DNA of 64,000 nucleotides, taken from assembly GCA_964036295.1 (NCBI GenBank), contig OZ038471.1, positions 69,501-133,500 of the forward strand. Direction: 5' to 3'. The first letter of the stretch is position 1, and each line of letters starts with the position of its first letter. Made by a program: the position numbers and the translations under genes. Source of the DNA: Plumapathes pennacea. Lineage: Eukaryota > Cnidaria > Anthozoa > Antipatharia > Myriopathidae. Below the pieces are notes generated by a model. That model searched no databases. It was not told where the DNA came from and worked only from the letters and a program-made list of their open reading frames with translations. Shown here piece by piece: positions 11,600 through 26,020 of the stretch.

Positions 11600-12440
11600 A
11601 TATCGTACTAAAAAAGTTCACTCTTAAACCTCCCAAAAACTTTAAACGTCAACGACTAGCTTTTAAAAGGAATTACGAAAAAAAAACTTAGTGCAGAACT
11701 TATCATCGCCGATTAAAAAAAAAAAAAGTCCACGATCTTATCCTATTTATCAGGTTCGACTTCCAAAAAAAATTCAGGATAAACAAACGACTAGCATTTA
11801 AAAGGAACCACGAAAAAAAAACTAAGTGCAGAACTTATCATCGCCGATTAAAAAAAAAAAAAGTCCACGATCTTATTCTATTTATCAGGTTCGACTTCCA
11901 AAAAAAATTCAGGATAAACAAACGACTAGCATTTAAAAGGAACCACGAAAAAAAAAACTTAGTGCAGAACTTATCATCGCCGATTAAAAAAAAAAAAAGT
12001 CCACGATCTTATTCTATTTATCAGGTTCGACTTCCAAAAAAAATTCAGGATAAACAAATGACTAGCATTTAAAAGAAACCACGAAAAAAAAACTAAGTGC
12101 AGAACTTATCATCGCCGATTAAAAAAAAAAAGTCCACGATCTTATCCTATTTATCAGGTTCGACTTCCAAAAAAAATTCAGGATAAACAAACGACTAGCA
12201 TTTAAAAGGAACCACGAAAAAAAAAACTTAGTGCAGAACTTATCATCGCCGATTAAAAAAAAAAGTCCACGATCTTATTCTATTTATCAGGTTCGACTTC
12301 CAAAAAAAATTCAGGATAAACAAACGACTAGCATTTAAAAGGAACTACGCAAAAAATCTAAGTGCAGTACATATCATCGCCGATTAAAAAAAAAACGTCC
12401 ACGCTCTTATTCTATTTATCAGGTTCGACTTCCAAAAAAA
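11600..12440 (+). repeat. Tandem array, unit about 125-130 bp, six to seven copies
   Basis: Each unit contains ACTAGCATTTAAAAGGAAC, GTGCAGAACTTATCATCGCC, GATTAAAAAAAAA and TTTATCAGGTTCGACTTCC. Units are nearly identical in the middle and diverge at both ends. The array has no counterpart in the left arm, so it expanded after, or inserted into, the right arm. 12440-12880 holds no recognisable gene. Confidence 0.9.
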
Positions 12441-14100
12441 CTCACGATAAACATGACACACAAATTTGAATTTAAAGAAATTTTGAAGCCGATTTTTCCG
12501 CAGACGCTTCACTTCGTTTACTCGTCCGTCACACTGGTTCGCAAATAATCGACCTCCGAAGAAAATTCACAGTAACATGACACGGAGCGAATGAAAATCT
12601 AAACTCGACTAGTGTAATCTTAAATAAATATGTGAAACGGTGTTCATGCATACCATAGTCCATGTTCATCCTCCTTCCGTGAACGATGTCGCCATCATCA
12701 AGAAATGTTCCATATTATGCGCGAAGCTTTCTTGCAAATCACGTTTGCTGCGAACAGGTCGGACAAGCTCTGCGAGAAAAGAACATGTATTGGCCATAAG
12801 CTTGACTGTTCCAAACAAGTATGAAACAAAAATGGCACGTGCTAGATTCTTGTCGCAACTTTTACCAAAAAAGAATACTTACCATTGAGAAACGGTGACT
12901 TTCGCTTGCTTTCGCTGCCTTCGGCTCTCCACTGTCCTGCTAGCAAGAAAAGAACGTCCTCACTAAACGAGAATTTCACGAGCGCGAAACGTTCAGTTTA
13001 CATAGCCAATACGTCTACAGCGTTTTCAAACTAGCTAAACTGGAGCTTCGTTTCTTCTCTTTATGCACAATAAATTTAATCTCTTCTTTTCGAGCATAAA
13101 TAAAACCACGCTTACCTCAAAATTAGAGTCCGAACACGTCCGTCCGTCCGTTCTGCTCGCAATTCGGGAAGCAACTGACTGAGGCGACAAAAACATATAT
13201 GCAAATTGGGCATCTGCACGGGGAATGTGCACGGTAGCAAACTATGCGTCAAAATATGCATTAAAACCGGTTTACAATAGCCTTTCAGTGGTCAAAGACT
13301 AATCACTGCAGATGCAACGCCAATATAACAAGAGAATGCACGCATTTGTAATCGCATTCATGCGAGGTCCACACGCACAAAAAAAAACAAGCACTGGTGT
13401 ATCAAGTCTTCTTTTGAAGTTTCTGGATAAATTTGGATGTTTTACAACTTGTATTTGTTGCTACCGGTTTCTCCAACGAGCGCTGACTAAAACAAAATGC
13501 AGTCGCATAGTCGAAACGTTTAATTTCCGCGGTGAAAAAGAAACCTAACTGCGACTCTTACATACCTCTTCAGTGAGCGTGTTTCTTCACAATCCTCTCC
13601 TACTGGTTGCACAATAACGGTGACAGTTTCCAGTACCCCAGCCACGGGACCCTTATTCAAACAAACAAACGGAGAACCCTTACTCAAAAAGGGGGACCCT
13701 CACTTAAAAAACAACAACAGCAACAAGATCACTCTTACGAGTTGACGAAATAGGCATCTGCACGGGAATCTGCACGGCAGCAAAATATGTGTCAAAATAT
13801 TCATTAAAACTGGTTTACAATAGCCTTTCATTGGTCAAAGACTAATCATTGCAGATGCAAGGCCAATATACCAAGAGAATGCACGCATTTGGAATCGCAT
13901 TCATGCAAGGTCCACACGCACAAAAACAAAAAACAACCACTGGTGTATCAAGTCTTCGTTTGAAGTTTCTGGATAAATTTGGATGTTTTACAACTTGTAT
14001 TTGCACCGGTTTGCTCCAACGAGCGCTGACTAAAACAGAATGCGATCGCATGGTCGAAAAACAACAACAACAACAAAACAAATCAAAGGGGGGACCTACC

Positions 14101-14309
14101 GGTTGTGCAATGCTGGCGATGATTTCCTGTACCCAGTCCTTTTTTCCAGTCATGTTCCCCGGCCACGGCGTCCTGTGCTCAATCCTCTCGTAGAGAGCAC
14201 GTCAAGATGACGGCACATCTGCAAAAAAACTGGCGACAGAAAACCGTCGCCGCCCATATCATGACAGGCACCATATGTCATTTTCTGCGCCGTGTATTTC
14301 AGAGAGACC
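14101..14309 (-). other. Conserved exon-like module, reversed copy in the right arm
   Basis: This is the reverse-strand counterpart of the 207-bp module. It keeps the TAG left border, the GTAGGT right border and the GGCGAC/GTCGCC hairpin. Confidence 0.4.
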
Positions 14310-14895
14310 CTACAAAACAAAACAAACATTGCTACAGTCAGTGCGCCTATTCTGTTTTAAATTGCACAACATGCATTGTAATCGTGTACCTCTTGCATGC
14401 GCGTATTAAAAAACAAAGAAAAAATTTAAACACACAACATGGTTCGTCAGGAAATGGTGAACTTGTCTCACAGATGCGCATAACAAATACAGCACACGGA
14501 AACACACCTGAGGGTTTTGCAGCATCCAGGCTGATCGATCGCCATGGAGTTGTGTTATTGGAAGGATCGTGAAGTATCTGCACCGTGATTTCCTTTCTCG
14601 ATGAACATCCAAACTCTTCTCCTCCGGCAAACGTCAACTGCTGCTGCTCATTGAATTTAAACGCTGTTCTGACGGCTGCAGTGAATCTAAAATCGAACGA
14701 ACATCATCATAATAGGTTTTTTAACGAATCCCCGTTAGCCGGACAACTACAAGTTACTATTTGAAATGTTATAATCTTGAAAAAATTAAATAATTTAGTT
14801 ATTACTCTTATCGTCGTCATCACAGTTATTAAATACGATAAGTTCAAAAGCACCGAGGCTGATGTAATCGCTCTTGTAATAAAATATATCTTAAA

Positions 14896-16953
<2,058 letters not shown>

Positions 16954-19260
16954 TCAAGTAAAATACATAGCTGACGACATTTGGTCATGAACTTTGATGT
17001 TCTTACAAGATCCCGCGATGTCGACCCCGGCGCCCTGGTCTCTGTGTATAAACAACAACAATATAAACCAAAAAACGTTACCAGCCGCGAGTTCCTCAGT
17101 GTTGCAATGTTTTAATGTCCCCCTAAAACCATTTTTAGTACGAAAACTGGTTCCAAGTATCAATCCTCATTCTTTTCACATGTCACTGCTCGGGAGAACT
17201 TAAATTGTAACATTAAAGCCTGCCATTCCGTTTCTCAACTATTAGACAGCGTCCTACCCCACCCCCCCCCCCCCCCCCCCCTTCCCCCTAACACCCGGGG
17301 GAGATAAGTCAGATAACATGATAACAAGGTACTCACCCAACGGTCACGTGATATCTTGCACGGAATGCAACCAAGTGTGCATAGTATGCTGGGGCGGGTA
17401 TAGACACACTGCGCGTGCACCGAGCAAATGTATGACACAGCTGGTACGTCAACTTGTGCAGATGGTCAGCAGTGAAGTTGTTGTCGTCATAGAGTACGTG
17501 ATAGTGGGCTGGTCGACTGGTTCCCTGAGAAAAGAACCACAGTGCTTAATAAAGAGGGAGAAGAACTCATGTATAACTGAAGGAAAAACTTGTCTTGATA
17601 AGTTAAACACATCAAGGGAAGGAGGACATGGCTCACTGAGACACAAGATGACCAGAAGTGTCAACATATTCTCGACACTCAGGAAGGTGAAGAAGGGTCA
17701 AAGGTCGCGAAGAGAACTGACATTTCAGGTTCAGAGAAAAAAAAAACTTGGAGACATGGCCAGCCAAGAAAGCTAAAAGTACAAACATACAAAAAAAAGT
17801 TACCCTATCCATGTAGACCAGACAGACGAAAGCGTCAACTTGCGATATACATATATACATTGCACCTACAGCTCTTAACCCTTTCACTACCAAACGTGAT
17901 CGACTTCAATATTCTCCTTCAGTCTCTCACCAGAGATATATTATACAATATGGAGAATTTACCATTTGATAGTTTGTGCAGATAATAGCTGCTTGGTCTG
18001 ATCAATTCTCATTACATGTCTCATACATTATATTCTTAAAAGGTCAGGAGAAACTGTGTTTGAACTTGAGTCAAATAGTCTTGTCTGTCGAAACAAAAGT
18101 CTCATCTCGTGAGGGTGGTAACTTACATTTGGCTGGTACTGCCCCCATATGTATGTTGATATACACATGAGAAATAGCGATACATGCACAAACACACATA
18201 CATTTGCATCTTAGATACCACACAGATACACACATATACAGTGGAACCTCGTTGTCTCGAACTCGGTTAATTCAAACTCCCACTATCTCGAACAGAATCC
18301 TATTTCCCTCACAAATGAACTTTGTATAAATTTCACTTGGTAGAGTCCCGCTATCTCGATCCCCCACTATCTCAAACTATTTCTCGCTTCCCTTGAGGGT
18401 TCGATTGGCAAGGTTCTACTGTACATACATGTAAATCAACACACTCTTCATTACACTTGTACACAGAACATGTATTCATTTCAGTACTAACCTGGATTCC
18501 CTGGTGACTGCAGAGGTAGAAATCAAACTCAAATGGGTGTGTGATGCCCCTGTCAACCATAGTCCCAGGTGGCACATTTTGAGCTTTTCCAGTAGAGTCT
18601 TTGGGATTCTCGCAGAACAGCCTCGTGTGATGTCTCTTCTGTACCACAAGGAATGTGATCTTGGGTTGGTAGCTCAAGTCTCACACAAGCCTGCTGGACC
18701 GCCCGGACTTCATGCAGTAACACTTGTTCAAACTGCCCTTCACTCACTCCATCACGATAGAAGATAATACGTTCTGGCTTCTTCTTCGCGTTACTCTTAT
18801 AAAACTGAATAAGGCACTCCCTGACCATTTCAGCGAGATCTTCGATGATCTCTTGTGCTCCACCGTTTCTGTCGTGAGTCTGGGCGCGAACCCGTGCACA
18901 GTACTTACTTGCGTGAGGATCCAGACTCGCTACCAGGGCTACAATTGACGGCATGTTTTCTCCAAACCCCGGATGTGTGACGTCAACACCAAAGAAGATA
19001 ACGTTCGGGAATGTCAGGCCATCAACAGTGTGGTTTATCCCGCCCAGTTTGGCATTGATTTTCATGGCGATGTTGGAGCAGACTTGAGGCTTGGCTTGCT
19101 TGACAAGTTTATCTTGCACGCACTGTGTTGCGATGCCTAGTATGTTGTCTCCGACGTGTTTAACTTCTGCGTAAATTTCTTTGGACTTTTGTGGAATCAC
19201 CACAAAAATCAGTTGGAGTTCTGGGATGTCTGCTTTCCACTTGCAGAAAAGCTTTTCAAT
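16954..19260 (-). CDS. AGO-like: Argonaute, C-terminal PIWI part, 3 exons, frameshifted
   Basis: Argonaute proteins bind small RNAs and silence or slice target transcripts. The visible exons encode most of the PIWI domain to the stop: 18492-19260 (after TTGTTTCAG, ending before GTTAGT), 17337-17524 (after TTCTCTCAG, ending before GTGAGT) and 16954-17041. The last protein residues are MSSAMYFT, matching the MYFA-type end of animal AGOs. Slicer residues are visible: Asp in [10 protein letters not shown], Glu in AQEIIEDL, Asp in [11 protein letters not shown], and the last His in HYHVLYDDN of exon 17337-17524. Exon junctions are phase-consistent, but the large exon is 769 nt and changes frame at about 18672. 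There LE is followed in another frame by YQPKITF, a net +1 or -2 change. No upstream N, PAZ or MID exons are found between 19261 and the opposite-strand exon at 20447. It is either a partial pseudogene or a real gene with an assembly error. Confidence 0.85.
18238..18422. mobile_element. Tigger/pogo-like MITE in an Argonaute intron
   Basis: It starts TACAGTGGAACCTCGTTG and ends CAAGGTTCTACTGTA, giving imperfect terminal inverted repeats flanked by TA. That is the usual arrangement of pogo/Tigger-derived MITEs. It has no coding capacity. Confidence 0.7.
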
Positions 19261-20446
19261 CTGAAACAACCGAACAGCAACTTGTTAAATGTTGTAATAA
19301 ATGTGCACCAATATGATCTCAGCAAAAGCTTTAAAGGGTTTTATAGTAATAAAGTGAGTATCTCTTTCAATATTCCTTCTTTCAGTTTTCACCAGGAATC
19401 ATACCATACAGTGTGGAGAACTTGGCTTTTGATATCTTGCTTAGATAAAAACTGAATTAAGCATGAATTCTTCACAAAATCACATCTGTACCCTGTCTTT
19501 GGTTGAGAAATTTGCATCAAAAGCTTGGGAGTGAAAGGGCCCTGTAAATAATACCAAAGGGGTAATGAAGACCATTCCCACCCTACCACCTGGGGCCATC
19601 ATGCTTTCCAGTCAGGAAGAAAGCTTTTAAAACTAGTATTGATTCATGGCTACCACTTTAAGCTGCCTGTTTGTTTTCAGCTCATGGTAATTAACTCTGT
19701 AGAGACTTCTCTAAAGCGGACAGTTCCCTAAGGCGAACATCATGCAGCTTTGGTCCTTGCCACTTCCCACTTGTTTGTCTGTAACTCTCTTTAAGGCGGA
19801 CACCCCTTAAGGTGGACACTAAATGCTAGTCCTGAGTGTCCTTAGAGACAGTTCACTGTACTTGCATTGCCTGAGCAATATATATCTACCTCTTGTCTTT
19901 CTTAGAGACAGCTCGCTGTACTTGCATTGCCTGAGCAATACCTATTGTTCAAAGTATTATTTTGCCAAGTTTGTTGTCCTACAGTTAAAGAACCAAAAAT
20001 CTTTTAAACTCTTTGCGTGTTTGTCGACATTAATCTTGCACATTCAGTTACGTCATGACCTTGAGATAGTCAACATTCCACCTACTCTTTTTACCAATCT
20101 TAAACTTTCTAAAGATCTCACTAATCTGTTTCATTAATTCTTCTCTGATTTTGTCCAACAAGGCCACAATTATTAAACGGATACTATAAATTTTTTGTTG
20201 AAGTAATAATAACGTAGCATCACTGCAAATTTGAGTCAGGAAGGACACAAAAAACCGTCTTCACATCTTCCCTTATGCTCCTGGACTGTTCTCTGTGTTA
20301 GCTACTCATACATGATCGTCTTACAGAGTCAAACCAGGAAATCTAAATATATCACAGAAATAGTGCTTATTTTTCTGGTACAGACTTTTGCGTGTATTAC
20401 TGATCGATTCTACAGCAGAAAACCTTTTAATGTGTATATCCCACAG
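19261..20446. other. Intergenic, with Tigger-like remnant and a 62-bp duplication
   Basis: A degenerate element at about 19690-19862 carries GCGGACA motifs and ends AGTTCACTGTA. Next to it a stretch of about 62 bp containing CTTGCATTGCCTGAGCAATA is duplicated at 19840-19942. No Argonaute 5' exon was found here on either strand. Confidence 0.5.
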
Positions 20447-20657
20447 ACTTGAAATGCAAAGATCAACCAGAACCGCTGAATGGCTACATGGAATGCGTGC
20501 ACCCTGCTAATCAGGCGGTACGCTGTACAGTCAAATGCAACACTAACTATGAAGTGGAATTCTTGGCTGCCGAACATTACACCTGCAACGACGACGGAAC
20601 CTGGTCCGCTCATCCTAGTGCAGTGGGAAACCTCTGGCCTGACCGCAAGATTTTCGC
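20447..20657 (+). CDS. Isolated sushi/CCP-like extracellular domain exon
   Basis: The exon follows CCCACAG and ends before GTGAGT. It encodes about 70 residues with a CCP-like pattern: Cys in LKCKDQP, a PLNGY motif, Cys residues at MEC, VRC, VKC and YTC, then NDDGTWS. Sushi domains occur in secreted or membrane adhesion and complement-type proteins. The exon keeps two bases in both flanking phases, so it cannot join directly to the CTR exon at 23341. The rest of this gene is not recognised. 20658-23340 contains no other exon I can support. Confidence 0.6.
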
Positions 20658-22469
20658 GTGAGTTTATTAGTCACATCATTGTTCATGGCGTTCGTAACTT
20701 TTTAAAGGTGTATGAATCCATACTTACAGTTTAGGGACCGTACGTTTGGCAAAGACTGGAAAATTACTGTCACTGTTCCGCATGTGAAACTAAATTCACG
20801 TAGCTGTGATTCATAATGGCATGGTATGTTCATCTTGTTGTTGTTGTTGTTGTTATTGTTGATTTTTTTTTGCTGTTTTTGTTTATCAGACAAGGCGACC
20901 CAATTCCATGAGTGATTGAGCAGCCTCGCCTTCCAACGGACAGCAGTTCTACTGCTCTGACTTAAAGTCCATTTTGTAATGATTTGTTGTAGTTGTGATG
21001 TAGAGCAACGGGGCTGACTGAAGCACTGCATATTGCTTTTGCCTAGCATTGTATCTTGATTGCGCCGGGGCAAGCTTGGCCTGACCTCAATAAAAAACCC
21101 ACTTTACACAACTTCGTATTTCGCATTTCGTTGCCTAGAAACTCCTGTCGAACACCAGAACAACCCGACAAATATGCCGGACAAAATATCCTTGTCAACA
21201 GAACGAACATATCTTCTCGTTTTACCAGGGACGTGTATACATATATAACATAAATACAGGCCGGGAAAACGCAAGAAACCCATTTCATATTCCCTGAGTG
21301 ACCTCTCCCCGACTGGACTGGGTCTGCGCAACGGTCAGTGAACTGAGGCGAGACTGCTCGCGCATGCATTAGGAGTGCAAACACGAACTAGCAACCGCTG
21401 AATAGTTATAGGCATGCGCGTAAATCTGTTTGTTAGTTTCTTAACTTTTACAACTTCACTGCTAATGAACACCAAACATTTTATTTGTAATGCAGTAGTG
21501 AACTGTCAGGCCTGACTGACGCAGATACAATCTGGCAAGTCGACTGCACAATTATGCGTCTGCTCGTTCTCTAGATTATCACGTCAATAAATGTGACAAT
21601 TATTTATCATTATTTATATCATTATTATGAAGATCATTTATTATTATTTTTATGAGAGCATAGTAAAGTACTTTTGCTCACACATACCAGTATTTCGCTC
21701 TCATTCCATTATCCACTCAGACATATCACAAAAACCTCTAAAAATGAAATTGACTCAACCTTGAAAATACGCAACTCCTGAACTCTCAAATGAAACTAAA
21801 CCCGTGACCACTCAAATAATAGTTCTCAATGAGTACAATATAAGAACAGCGTTCACTAAAAACTCCTGAACTCCAAATGAAACCTGAAGGTGTGACCACG
21901 CAAATGAAAACTCTGAACGAGTATTAATAGCAAAGTTTACTAGATGTTGTCGATGGAGTTATATATTCTTAACTTCTTTTCGATTTGAGAGTGAAACAAA
22001 GAAGTCGGGTGTTACTAAAATACGAAACAGTGAAACAAAGAAACCGCCAATTGTTAACTAAAAATAACGGTAATAACTAATATCAATTATTACAGCGAAA
22101 CAATGAATTCTATTGTTGTACATGCTAGTGCAGTGTGACATCTTGGTTGCGGGAATTTGTTAAAGCTATTGCAGCGAAGCAACGAATTCTTAACTAAAAT
22201 TAACTGCAATAACTAATACCTATATATTAACAATGAATATTGAACCTGCTGCTCAAATAAACAAGGCCGTTGTCATGTTGCTTCAAGTTGGTATCAATCT
22301 GTCCTTGTGCACCGGTATATCCCGTATTTTCGGAGGTGTTTTAACGCACCAATTTTGGGGAATACATATAAATGAAAAATTCGCTGGTAATCGTATCTAC
22401 AGAGAAAATGCAAAATTAAGCAATTACGCTTCTTTCTTTATAACTGATCCAAACTTCGCCGTTATCTAA

Positions 22470-22660
22470 CAGAGTGAATATTTCGCCTTCAGTTAACGGC
22501 GAAGTTTTTGGTTTATCATTATATACAGAGTAAATGTTTCGCCGATAGTTAACGGCAAGGCTTTTGGTGCATCACTATATACCGAGTGAATATATTGCAG
22601 TTAATTAACGGCGAAGTTTTTGGTGCATCACTATATGCAGAGTAAATGGTTCGCTTGATG
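22470..22660 (+). repeat. Short tandem repeat, unit about 62 bp, three copies
   Basis: Repeated elements include AGAGTAAATGTTTCGCC, GTTAACGGCGAAG and TTTTTGGTGCATCACTATAT. No gene is associated with it. The surrounding 21.1-23.3 kb is AT-rich and apparently non-coding. Confidence 0.65.
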
Positions 22661-23340
22661 AACTGCGGGGTACTTGTTTTGCATTTTAACTCCGCATGGC
22701 ATCTAGGATCTGTCTTTCAGTCTACAACATTTTACAACTTGTGACAAACAAAAACCGTTTTCGTAGAAATACGAAAATTGTACAAACTTGCGAGGTAAGG
22801 TAGGAAGTGCAACTAGATGAAGTCGTCATTAATCTGGGAGCACTGACATCCGGGGAACACAATTAAGCATATATAGAAAGCCTGATAAATGAAGATTATG
22901 TATTTGAAGAAAAACATCCTAAAAGGCTCTAAGTATATTGTATATAATATATTATAACTATATGCGGAGACACAAAAAAAGCTCCCGACGATTTCGAAAA
23001 CATGATAATCTTTTTTTCACCATTTTCTTTCTATACATGTTTCCTCCTTTTTCACAGTTAACAATATGTTCGTTGGGTATTAAACATAAGGATGCTGGTT
23101 CATTTTAATCGTAATTACAAGACACTCGATGGCAGAGCAACTTTACCTCAACACTTTATAGCAGAAACATTCAAATGAAAGCTGCAGATGACTACATTCC
23201 CATGGAACTGTTTGTTTCCTAATTCCTTTGAGTTGATAAACCATCCTAATAAATACTAAAAATTAGACCTCAGAAGGAATCTGATAGAATTCAGTGCAGC
23301 TAGGACAAAAAAGTCAAAGCCGTTCTCAACGTTATTTCAG

Positions 23341-24484
23341 GTCTTGTTGGTACTTGTGTAGCCATGTTAGTTTTGGCCGTGCTCTACGAGGGATTGAAGC
23401 AGTGGCGTGGAAGTTTGATTCGAAAACACAGCACTAGAGAGCAATCGTGTTTAACTATACTTATACAAAGTTTCTCACAGACGCTCGTATTATTAAGCAA
23501 GCTGATTCTTTGCATTATTCATCTCTTCCTAATACAAACAGTTTTGGGGCGACAAGAAGTTTGCATTGGCCGATTTTTTTACATTACAGAGAAAATAAGA
23601 AGGCAGCGCGCATGTGAGAGATAGAAGGACTCCCGGATACATGTCGATCATTTACTTACTAAGGTGTGCATTTTTAAGCGCGGTCCCCAAATCACAACAA
23701 ATTAAAGATGGCGGCCATAAATATTTTGGGACAGGTTGGGAGAATTAAGACCGTCCTAAATGTTTCGGTTTAAATCTGTGTGTCGAAGAAACCATTACTG
23801 AGTTGGCCATTGGCCCTACGTTTAAAGGTGAACAGCAAAACGATAATTAATACTTGGGCAAAACACGTGTCGAGGAATTGTTTCTTTGATTGATGGAAGA
23901 CGACTTTAAAAATGGATGACACGAAACCTGGAATCCCAGAAAACACCAGGGTCGAAAATCAAGATGCACACCGTAATTCATACCCAGTCTTCTTGGCTTT
24001 TGAGAGGCCTCTAAAAGTTTTGAATTTCTTTATATGGCAATGAACAAGCACAACATCTATTTGAACAGTTAATACCTTAGCTAGAAATAGAAAAGTGGTA
24101 CTCACAGTTGTTAGATGTCTTCATATCTCTTCCAGAACTCGACGGATCTTCAACTGCTTCCACGTCTCTCAAACGCTGCTGAACATGCTGCAAGTGCTCA
24201 TGGGATACCTGCTCATGCTTGTGGTGATGACGTACAACGCCTGGCTTGGCCTCGCTGTGGTGTTGGGCATGGGTCTAGGCTACTTCATCATGGTTGCCAT
24301 ATTTGGAGTGATAGGCGTGCCACGGATCCAGCCCGAATCCAACAAGAAGGCGTCGCTAAAAATGCTGCACATGAGACCACTTGATAAACGCAGTGATTCC
24401 TCGAGGGAAAATGCTGGCCAGCAAACCAGAGAAACACAGGGCACCACTGAAGATTACAGCGTTGAAGTCAAACTTGGCGAATAA
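23341..24484 (+). CDS. SLC31A-like: CTR/SLC31 copper transporter, C-terminal exons
   Basis: CTR proteins are trimeric high-affinity copper(I) importers with three membrane helices. The exon beginning at 23341 (after GTTATTTCAG) encodes the end of a hydrophobic helix followed by VLYEGLKQWRGSLIR, typical of the loop after TM1. Its donor is uncertain; GTGTTT at 23447 would keep phase. The last exon, 24136-24484 (after CTCTTCCAG), encodes TM2 and TM3. These include an MxxxM-type segment within LMLVVMTYNAW and a GxxxG segment within GMGLGYF, both family hallmarks, then a polar tail of about 60 residues. The N-terminal Met-rich and TM1 exon was not found, and a middle exon may also be missing. Confidence 0.75.
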
Positions 24485-24605
24485 AATCCGGACAGCGAAA
24501 TCCCAGGCAGAAAGAACTCGGCATTTGAAGCGGATAATGCTGCTGAATAATTACCGAACGAAAAATACTCTTGTTATCAGAACAAACGGCAAACTTGGAT
24601 AAAAC

Positions 24606-24784
24606 AGGGGCCGTATTCACCAAACTTGCGTACGAACAAAAATGATCGTAAGTATGACTTATGCATCAGAACAAGGACTTATGCATACTATCTTGAGCGA
24701 GATAGTACGCGTAAGTCGAACTTACGATGCATAAGTTATACTTGTGAACAATTTTGTTCATACGGAAATTTGGTGAATACGGCT
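24606..24784. mobile_element. Palindromic MITE (GGCCGTATTCACCAA ends)
   Basis: The left end GGGGCCGTATTCACCAAACT is mirrored at the right end by AATTTGGTGAATACGGCTCC. The interior is also strongly self-complementary. Non-autonomous, immediately downstream of the copper transporter. Confidence 0.7.
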
Positions 24785-24837
24785 CCAGAGCTGGTACGAG
24801 GGAGTCATACAAAATAGCGTGACGTCATCCAAAATAC

Positions 24838-25226
24838 AGTAGAACCTTTCCCAAAGCGACCACTCTTCGTTCGGCTTTAAGTGGTCGCTTACGGGAATTT
24901 CTCATCATTGGAGGCCTAAGTAAGATCCAACTCTGAGTCACAACCAGTGTAAAATAATGCAGTTTTAGTGAGTGCACATCGAGTTTTAAGAAATCAAGCT
25001 TGTGTCCTGTTGCAGGTTAATTACAAATGTCAGCGTTTTGTCCCGTGCGGTTCTGCAAAGAAGTTAGTCCTTGCTCAGAAAATTGCCGTTTGAGAGCATA
25101 GAGTGGTCGCTTACCGGAGGTAGAAAGCAATAAAAAAACTCAAACGGTGAACCTCAATGATGGTCGCGGTCGCTTACGAGCTAACAGAAATTTACGGGAG
25201 GTGGTTGCTCAGGTACAACCTTGTAT
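24838..25226. mobile_element. Tigger/pogo-like MITE (AAGCGACCACT motifs)
   Basis: It begins TACAGTAGAACCTTTCCC and ends GGTACAACCTTGTA. Internal GTGGTCGCTTAC motifs occur in both orientations, and TA borders are visible. No coding sequence. Confidence 0.6.
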
Positions 25227-25673
25227 TAACATCAACTTTAGTGCTCGCAGGGTTCTGAGGGCGCGTTTTACCACCGGCTCTTTGTCGCTAGCGCGGAATT
25301 AGAAACTCACACAATTTGAAAACATTGCACTTCTAGTAGTATTTGCGATGAATTAGCGCGCTTTTATCGCCGAGTTCGCTCGTTGTCGTGTAAATAGTGA
25401 ATCTGCTCAAAGGGATAATACTCAGAATATCCACACTGATACAATCTATACTGTATTTTTGATCCGGTTCTAGACAGGACAACAAATCTCACTTCTCAGT
25501 GGGTTATTCACGACATATCAAGAAAGTTCAATTGTTAGCAATCACAGGACGGTTTTCAAAGTTTACCAGCTTTTGAAACAAATACGCGTCATTGGTTCAT
25601 CGCTACTACTAACTTTGGGCGCTAAAAACACTTTTCTCAGTCGACTGAAAAACGTTAGAGGTCCTAAAGATTG

Positions 25674-26020
25674 TTAGGCCCAGTTAAGGCACTGATTCAA
25701 TTAAGTACGTGAAAAGTTCGGTGTCTGAACCAATTAAGAACGCCTGATTTGATTTGGAACGGCTCAGCCGTTCTTCACGCCTGGACCAGCCGAGAATAAC
25801 GGCTTTGGAGCGACTCTGATTCAGACGCCGAACTTTTCATGAGCCAAATCTAATGCATAAATTATTATAATATATTTTAATGTATTTGTCAAGCAGTTCA
25901 ATTAAGTTCGGCGAATAAGTACGGCGTCTCAATCAAAAGGCGAAATTAATTAATTTGGATCGACCCAAATTCGAATTAAGTTCGGCTCGTGAAAAGATTG
26001 GCATCTGAACTGGGCCTTAA
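25674..26020. mobile_element. MITE with GGCCCAGTT ends and TTA flanks
   Basis: The left end TTAGGCCCAGTT and right end AACTGGGCCTTAA are inverted repeats with three-base TTA-type flanks, as in PIF/Harbinger MITEs. The interior has further self-complementary stretches. Confidence 0.6.

Larger units (their letters stand above)
9900..14895 (-). repeat. Right arm of the large inverted repeat
   Basis: This is the reverse-oriented counterpart of the left arm, with modules in the same order from the centre outwards. It differs by deletions: the exon-like segments at 6236 and 6924 in the left arm are fused here near 12883-12950. It also differs by a private insertion of a tandem array at 11600-12440. 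Similarity fades near 14890, which is the best visible outer boundary. Confidence 0.7.

Noticed and set aside
17257..17281. Long C run as a regulatory motif
   Set aside because: Simple homopolymer in the last Argonaute intron; no further signal around it.
22233..22469. 78-codon plus-strand ORF tested as the missing CTR TM1 exon
   Set aside because: It lacks the Met-rich segment and helix pattern, and does not end at a donor with the required phase.
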